NCBI GenBank assembly: GCA_964607425.1
Contig: CAZSKQ010000008.1
Location: 1 to 64,000 of the forward strand
From: IDS-8 sp964607425
GTDB taxonomy: Bacteria > Pseudomonadota > Gammaproteobacteria > Steroidobacterales > Woeseiaceae
Direction of reading: 5' to 3'
Length of the DNA: 64,000 bases
Numbering within the stretch: the first letter of the stretch is position 1; every line of letters starts with the position of its first letter. A program made the position numbers and the translations under genes. Shown here piece by piece: positions 59,381-64,000 of this stretch. Below the pieces are notes generated by a model. The model saw only the letters and a list, made by a program, of their open reading frames with translations. It was not told the DNA's origin and did no database searches.

Positions 59381-60343
59381 GTGAGCGCTGTAATTCAAGG
59401 TACAACCACGCACCGCCGGATCGACGCGCATGCGCGCCGTCCTCAGCCGTCCCGCGCCAAGCCGCCCGCGGAGGAGGAAGGTTCCGAGCGGCTGGAGGAT
59501 TCGGCCGTGCCGGCGCCCGCCACGCTCGACGTGACGCGGCTTTACCTGAACGAGATAGGTACCTCGCGGCTGCTCACGGCTGCCGAAGAGGTGTCGTTTG
59601 CGCGCCGCATCCGGCAGGGTGACGAGGCCGCGCGCCAGCGTATGATCGAAAGCAACCTGCGGCTGGTGGTCAAGATTGCGCGGCGTTACATCGATCGCGG
59701 CCTGCCGCTGCTCGACCTCATCGAGGAGGGCAATCTCGGGCTCATTCACGCCGTCAAAAAATTCGATCCCGAGCGGGGCTTCCGGTTTTCCACCTACGCG
59801 ACATGGTGGATTCGCCAGACCATCGAACGCGCCATCATGAACCAGTCGCGCACGGTGCGGCTGCCGATTCACGTCATCAAGGACATCAACAGCTGCCTGC
59901 GTGCGGCGCGTGCTCTCCGCCAGGCAAACGACAAGGCGCCTTCGGTCTCCGACATCGCCGAATACCTCAACAAGGATCCGATCGAGATCGAAAGGCTGTT
60001 GTCGCTGCACGAGCGGGTGACGATCGGCTCGGGCGGTGACGACGAGCGCGGCCTGCTCGAAACGCTGGCGGCGCACCGCAATGCCGAACCCGCAACCTGC
60101 GTCCAGCAGGAACACGTCAACGCGATTGTCAATTCCTGGGTGATGAGGCTGACCGACAAGCAGCGTGCGGTGGTAGAGCGCCGCTTTGGGCTGCACGGGT
60201 ATCGCCGGCTGACGCTGGAGCAAATCGGCTGTGAGATCGGGGTGACGCGCGAGCGCGTGCGCCAGATACAGCTCGATGCACTGCGCAACCTGAAAGAGAT
60301 GATGCAGAGCGAGGGAGTCGAGTGGGAATCGCTGCTGGATTGA
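59381..60343 (+). CDS. rpoS: RNA polymerase sigma factor RpoS
   Basis: A 320-residue sigma70-family factor (E. coli 330). Region 1.2 begins DVTRLYLNEIGTSRLLTAAE. Region 2 has RRYIDRGLPLLDLIEEGNLG and KKFDPERGFRFSTYATWWIR. Region 3 has MNQSRTVRLPIHVIKDINSC and region 4.2 has LEQIGCEIGVTRERVRQIQ. The N-terminal ~45 residues are charged. GTG start with AAGGAG upstream. Position after nlpD identifies it as the stationary-phase/general stress sigma factor rather than RpoH or RpoD. Confidence 0.95.
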   Translation: MSAVIQGTTTHRRIDAHARRPQPSRAKPPAEEEGSERLEDSAVPAPATLDVTRLYLNEIGTSRLLTAAEEVSFARRIRQGDEAARQRMIESNLRLVVKIARRYIDRGLPLLDLIEEGNLGLIHAVKKFDPERGFRFSTYATWWIRQTIERAIMNQSRTVRLPIHVIKDINSCLRAARALRQANDKAPSVSDIAEYLNKDPIEIERLLSLHERVTIGSGGDDERGLLETLAAHRNAEPATCVQQEHVNAIVNSWVMRLTDKQRAVVERRFGLHGYRRLTLEQIGCEIGVTRERVRQIQLDALRNLKEMMQSEGVEWESLLD

Positions 60344-60352
60344 GACCGGCTG

Positions 60353-60718
60353 CTACAGGAGGAACACTGCCGCGACGCGGCGCTCCTCCTGCACCAAGAT
60401 ATTGAAAGTACGGCAGGCGGCCGGTGTCGTCATCGTTTCAAAGCCGATACCGCGGCGTGCCATGGCGAAGACGAGCTCCCGCGGCGGTATCACGGATTGC
60501 CAGCCGGTTCCGAGCACGATCACTTCCGGTTCGAGCGCAAGCAGGCTCGCGAAGTCGCTTTCCTCGAGCCGGGCCACGTTTCCCGACGGCCAGTCCAGGA
60601 TGTCGTGCTCCGGGGTGATCACGACGTCCTGCCGGATGGTACGGCTGCCGATGCGAACCTCGCCCGGTTCGACGTGACGCACGGTGACGGGCAAGTTCGG
60701 GTCCCTGGCAATCTGCAT
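60353..60718 (-). CDS. Mth938-like domain protein (DUF498 family)
   Basis: A 121-residue small alpha/beta protein: DILDWPSGNVARLEES, LEPEVIVLGTGWQSVIPP, and GIGFETMTTPAACRTFNIL, which are the conserved stretches of the Mth938/DUF498 family (related to NDUFAF3). The molecular role in bacteria is unknown. ATG at 60718 follows AGAGGAA; longer starts are unsupported. It is convergent with rpoS (9-nt gap) and divergent from the COG4255-recJ pair. Confidence 0.85.
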   Translation of the reverse strand: MQIARDPNLPVTVRHVEPGEVRIGSRTIRQDVVITPEHDILDWPSGNVARLEESDFASLLALEPEVIVLGTGWQSVIPPRELVFAMARRGIGFETMTTPAACRTFNILVQEERRVAAVFLL

Positions 60719-60858
60719 GGGCAATTCCTCTGAGGAGGGGCCGAACCGCTGCTTCAAGCAAACCGATCGAGCCCCCGCGTTGGAGAAGCCGCGGTTCAAC
60801 CCCGTTTCAGTCGAGGCTCGACCGCGATCATTTTCCCTGTTGCACTTCGACAAGGATA

Positions 60859-61842
60859 GTGAAGAATGGTGCGCGTGATGGGGACGCGGCACTGAAGCAC
60901 AACGAACGACACGCTATCGTAGCGCTGGCCGCCGATCCGCAGCTCCCCGCCGCGCTGCGGGAGTGCCGCTGGCTCGCGCGCGGGCGCTGGCACCGCGCCG
61001 AGCGCGCGGACCTCCTGCCGCGCATCCTCGGCGTTCTCTCACTGCCGCTGCCGGAAGGCGGCCTGGCTGCGTTGCGCTTCCGCGGCTGGAGCGGCGAGTC
61101 GCCGCCGGGTTGGATGGCCGCGGCCGATCCGGTCTACCTCGAAACCCGCATGAGCCATCTTCGGCTGCGCGTTTTTCCGGACAGCGAACTGCCGCCCGGC
61201 GAAGTCCGGGACGTTTTCGAGCTACTCCAGGAACGCCTGGGCGAGCCGCAAGCGCGGACGTTCACCTGCGCCGGCGCGACCGGCTACCTCGAGCTGGCAA
61301 CGCCGATCGCGACGTCGCCGGTGTCGCCGGCTGTCGCGGACGGGGCGTCGCCCGAATTCTTCCTGCCCCAGGGTGCAGAGGCCGCCGATCACGACCGATG
61401 GCACAGCGAGGTCCAGATGTGCCTGCACGACGCGGAAGTCAACCAGCGGCGGATGAGCGCGGGACGGCTTCCGGTCAACTCGCTCTGGTTCTGGGGCGGT
61501 GGCGTGGCCCCGGAGCCCGTGCGGCGGGCCTTGCCGGTGCTGTTCGCGGCCGACGACGTCGTGCGCGGCTACTGGCTGAGCTCCGGCGCGCGCGCGGAGG
61601 CGTGGCCGGGCAGCCTTGGCGCATGCGCGGCGGCCGCCGGGGGCAGCTTCGTGGCCGTGGCCCCGGGTACGCCCGGACCGGTATCGCTGCTCGCGGAGTT
61701 GCGGGAGCTCCTGGCACGCGGCACGATCCGCCGCCTGACCCTGCTTTTGCCGGGCGGCACGTTGGCGGAGATTCGCCGCGGCGATCGCTTTCGTTTCTGG
61801 CGCCGGTCTGCCGGGCTGGCGGACGACGGTGGCGAAGGGTGA
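60859..61842 (+). CDS. COG4255-type conserved protein upstream of recJ
   Basis: A 327-residue protein recognised by AEVNQRRMSAGRLPVNSLWFWGGG, the hallmark of a proteobacterial family often labelled phosphoglycerate-mutase-related regulatory protein. No catalytic serine or metal motif of true phosphoglycerate mutase is visible. It starts with GTG 60859 (AAGGA close upstream), and its stop overlaps the recJ start by 4 nt. Function unknown; coupling to recJ is conserved in Xanthomonas-like genomes (from memory). Confidence 0.75.
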   Translation: MKNGARDGDAALKHNERHAIVALAADPQLPAALRECRWLARGRWHRAERADLLPRILGVLSLPLPEGGLAALRFRGWSGESPPGWMAAADPVYLETRMSHLRLRVFPDSELPPGEVRDVFELLQERLGEPQARTFTCAGATGYLELATPIATSPVSPAVADGASPEFFLPQGAEAADHDRWHSEVQMCLHDAEVNQRRMSAGRLPVNSLWFWGGGVAPEPVRRALPVLFAADDVVRGYWLSSGARAEAWPGSLGACAAAAGGSFVAVAPGTPGPVSLLAELRELLARGTIRRLTLLLPGGTLAEIRRGDRFRFWRRSAGLADDGGEG

Positions 61843-63578
61843 GCGTGCCTGTACCGGCAAAGGCGAGGCCGCTCAAGCGGCGCAGCGCACCCCGGCATGC
61901 CGCGGGATTGGCGGGGCTCGATCCCGTGCTCGCTGCCCTGTACGCGGCGCGCGGGATCACGGACGCCACGCAGCTCGACTACCGCCTGCAGCACCTTGCG
62001 CCGGTCGGTACCCTGAGCGGGATTCCCGCGGCTGTGGAGCTGCTGCTCGCGCACCGGCAGCGGCGCATCGCGGTTATCGGCGACTTTGATGCCGACGGCG
62101 CCACGAGCACCGCGCTGGTCGTTCGCTGCCTCCGCGATTTCGGGTTTTCCGACGTCGATTACCTGGTGCCAAACCGCTTCGACTACGGCTACGGCCTGAC
62201 GCCGGAGATCGTCCGCGTTGCCCACCGATCCGGGCCGTCGCTGCTGCTGACGGTAGACAACGGCATCTCGAGCGTCGCGGGCGTCGCGGAAGCGCAGCGC
62301 CTGGGGATGCGCGTGCTGGTCACGGATCATCACCTGCCGGGGCGACAGGTTCCGGACGCGGATGCCATCGTAAACCCGAATTTCCGCGCGCCGGGTGAAG
62401 CTTCCGCCGCGGGGCCGTTCGCCAGCCCGCATCTCGCCGGCGTCGGGGTCGCGTTTTACCTGATGGCGGCGCTCGGGCGCGCGTTGCAGCCGGAGGGCCA
62501 AAACGGCGCGGGGAAGGTACCGGCCCGCTACCTCGACCTGGTGGCGCTCGGCACGGTCGCCGACGTGGTCCGCCTCGACCGCAATAACCGCATCCTGGTA
62601 GCGCAGGGACTGGCGCGCATCCGGGCCGGGCGCTCGGTGCCCGGCATCGCTGCGCTCCTGCGCTGCGGTGGCCGCGACCCGGCACGCGCCTGCAGTGCGG
62701 ACCTCGGCTTTGCGGCGGCGCCGCGTCTCAATGCCGCCGGGCGCCTCGAGGACATGGCTGCGGGCATCGAGTGCCTGCTGGCGGACGACCCGGAGGAAGC
62801 GGCGCGGCTGGCCGCGGTCCTCGACGGTATCAACAGCGAACGGCGCGAGATCGAAGAGGACATGCGGCGGGAGGCGTTCGCGTTCGTCGATACCATGGGC
62901 GCGAACGAGCTGCCGGACTGCGTCTGCGTCTTCCAGCCTTCGTGGCACCAGGGCATCGTGGGCCTCGTCGCGGCCCGCGTGCGCGAGCGCTGCCATCGCC
63001 CCGCCATCGCGTTCGCCCGCGAGCAGGCAGGGCTCCTCAAAGGTTCGGCACGCTCGATACCGGGGGTGCACATCCGCGACCTGCTCGAAGCCGTCTCGAC
63101 GGCCGTGCCGGGGCTTCTCGCCAAATTTGGCGGGCATGCGATGGCGGCGGGTTTGAGTCTCGCGGAGGAGCGGCTCGAGGCGTTCTCGCGCGCGGTGTGC
63201 GAGCAGCTGCGGCGCCTGTACCCGCAGGCCGATTTCAGCGGCGCCATCCTCACCGACGGGCCGCTTCCGGCGGCTTCCATGAACCTGCCGTTTGCCCGCA
63301 TCCTGCGGGAAGCGGGCCCCTGGGGTGCGGGGTTTCCGGAGCCGGTGTGGAGCGGCGATTTCGAACTCGTCGAGCAGCGCACGGTGGGAGAGAATCACCT
63401 GAAGCTCAGGGTGCGGCCGGTCGCTGGCGGCCCGACTTTGGATGCGATTGCCTTCCACCAGGCCGGCACCGCCTGGCGGGGCAGGCTGCGGCTCGCCTTC
63501 CGGCTCGACGTCAACGAATGGCGCGGCAGGGAATCGCCGCAGCTCGTCGTGGAGCAGATCATCGCGCTGACGCCGTGA
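61839..63578 (+). CDS. recJ: Single-stranded-DNA-specific exonuclease RecJ
   Basis: A 579-residue DHH-family nuclease (E. coli 577). Motif I is IGDFDADGATST (82-87), motif III is VTDHHLPG (163-165), and the DHHA1 domain has FGGHAMAAGLSL, followed by an OB fold. It degrades ssDNA 5' to 3' in recombination and mismatch repair. The GTG at 61839 overlaps the preceding stop (GTGA). recJ-prfB is the usual order. Confidence 0.96.
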   Translation: MSVPVPAKARPLKRRSAPRHAAGLAGLDPVLAALYAARGITDATQLDYRLQHLAPVGTLSGIPAAVELLLAHRQRRIAVIGDFDADGATSTALVVRCLRDFGFSDVDYLVPNRFDYGYGLTPEIVRVAHRSGPSLLLTVDNGISSVAGVAEAQRLGMRVLVTDHHLPGRQVPDADAIVNPNFRAPGEASAAGPFASPHLAGVGVAFYLMAALGRALQPEGQNGAGKVPARYLDLVALGTVADVVRLDRNNRILVAQGLARIRAGRSVPGIAALLRCGGRDPARACSADLGFAAAPRLNAAGRLEDMAAGIECLLADDPEEAARLAAVLDGINSERREIEEDMRREAFAFVDTMGANELPDCVCVFQPSWHQGIVGLVAARVRERCHRPAIAFAREQAGLLKGSARSIPGVHIRDLLEAVSTAVPGLLAKFGGHAMAAGLSLAEERLEAFSRAVCEQLRRLYPQADFSGAILTDGPLPAASMNLPFARILREAGPWGAGFPEPVWSGDFELVEQRTVGENHLKLRVRPVAGGPTLDAIAFHQAGTAWRGRLRLAFRLDVNEWRGRESPQLVVEQIIALTP

Positions 63579-63593
63579 ATGGCCACCCCCGTG

Positions 63594-63653
63594 AATGGGG
63601 CCACTCCCCATTTGTCTCAAAAGAGGCCGCTACCCGGCTCCCCGATTGCGGGG
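63594..63653 (+). terminator. Hairpins between recJ and prfB
   Basis: AATGGGG-CCACT-CCCCATT (63594-63612) is a perfect 7-bp stem, and CCCCG-ATTG-CGGGG (63640-63653) a 5-bp stem. Neither is followed by a strong U-tract, so termination is only a possibility. Confidence 0.3.
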
Positions 63654-63707
63654 ATGGGGGCAGTCCCCGGCGTGGTAACATGCCGCGTTTTTCGCCGCAG
63701 CAATCGC

Positions 63708-64000
63708 ATGGAAACGAACCACATCAGGCAGCAGATCGCCGACCTCGCCGAGCGCGTCACCGCGCTGAGGAGGTATCTTTGACTTCGAGACGCGCGCGGA
63801 ACGCCTGACGGAAGTCGAGCGCGAGCTCGAGCAGCCGGGCGTGTGGGAGGACCCGGATCGGGCCCAGGCGTTGGGCCGGGAACGCTCGCAGCTCGAGAAG
63901 ACCGTCACCGGCATCCGGCAGCTCACCGCGGGGCTCGCCGACGCGGCCGAGTTGCTGGACCTGGCAATGGAGGAGAACGACGCGGGCACCGTCGCGGAGC
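63708..64000 (+). CDS. prfB: Peptide chain release factor 2 (partial, programmed +1 frameshift)
   Basis: The ATG at 63708 opens METNHIRQQIADLAERVTAL and stops at TGA 63780-63782 after 24 codons. In the +1 frame translation continues DFETRAERLTEVERELEQPG and WEDPDRAQALGRER to the window end, which is the RF2 N-terminal domain. RF2 recognises UGA and UAA. The gene is cut by the window boundary; only ~97 of ~365 residues are present. An annotation that treats the TGA as a true stop would miss the start. Confidence 0.95.
63767..63782 (+). promoter_or_regulatory. RF2 programmed +1 frameshift site
   Basis: GAGGAGG (63767-63773), then TAT, CTT (63777-63779) and TGA (63780-63782) followed by C. This is the classical internal Shine-Dalgarno plus slippery CUU-UGA-C arrangement: low RF2 lets the ribosome shift +1, giving autoregulation of RF2 synthesis. 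Confidence 0.97.

Noticed and set aside
1..64000. tRNA, rRNA, prophage, integrase or insertion sequence
   Set aside because: No tRNA-like cloverleaf, rRNA segment, transposase or phage gene was recognised in any frame; a structured-RNA scan was not possible by eye.

Overview
The window is a high-GC gammaproteobacterial chromosome segment. The gene order frr-uppS-cdsA-(dxr slot)-rseP-bamA-skp-lpxD-fabZ-lpxA-lpxB-rnhB-dnaE-accA, followed by tilS-pyrG-kdsA-eno-ftsB and surE-pcm-nlpD-rpoS, resembles Xanthomonadales, Steroidobacterales or Nevskiales-type genomes. The exact taxon cannot be fixed by eye. A 100-N block inside a tandem repeat shows this is a draft scaffold.

Region 1 (1-11480) is an accessory carbohydrate locus. 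A tightly coupled minus-strand operon, rpiR-type regulator - iolG - second Gfo/Idh/MocA dehydrogenase - iolB - iolC(-DUF2090 fusion) - iolD - iolE, encodes most of myo-inositol catabolism. It is transcribed away from a large TonB-dependent receptor whose promoter carries a perfect 6+1+6 palindrome between its -35 and -10 boxes. Inositol uptake across the outer membrane under the adjacent regulator is the natural inference.

Region 2 (11481-16773) starts with a 177-bp tandem array built from GTAGGAGC-type REP palindromes. It continues with an orphan SAM methyltransferase, a cytosolic histidine kinase with a degenerate receiver, a RocR-like REC-EAL protein lacking the proposed catalytic base, and a class III cyclase-FHA protein. 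This looks like a small nucleotide-signalling island.

Region 3 (16774-27822) holds pckG, a YoaA/DinG helicase, tsaB and dsbB, then the minus-strand map-glnD-dapD-yffB-dapE run. Region 4 (27823-46793) is the rpsB-to-accA supercluster: translation, UMP kinase, undecaprenyl-PP and CDP-DAG synthesis, RseP, BamA/Skp, lipid A, DNA polymerase III alpha and acetyl-CoA carboxylase alpha.

Region 5 (46853-50189) is a three-gene minus-strand redox/membrane operon with 4-nt overlaps (FAD-Rieske oxidoreductase, SDR-DoxX fusion, DUF2269 membrane protein). Region 6 (50340-64000) contains tilS, pyrG behind a strong terminator-like hairpin, kdsA, eno, ftsB, smr, surE, pcm, nlpD, rpoS, two conserved small genes, recJ, and the start of prfB with its programmed +1 frameshift.

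The most interesting negative signal is that dxr (between cdsA and rseP) and ispD-ispF-truD (between ftsB and surE) are both missing from their usual slots while all flanking genes are in place. This suggests relocation or loss of the MEP isoprenoid pathway, possibly with mevalonate replacement as in Legionella and Coxiella. REP palindromes recur at six places in the window. In two of them the GTAG head of the REP supplies the TAG stop codon of the adjacent gene (dnaE, smr).
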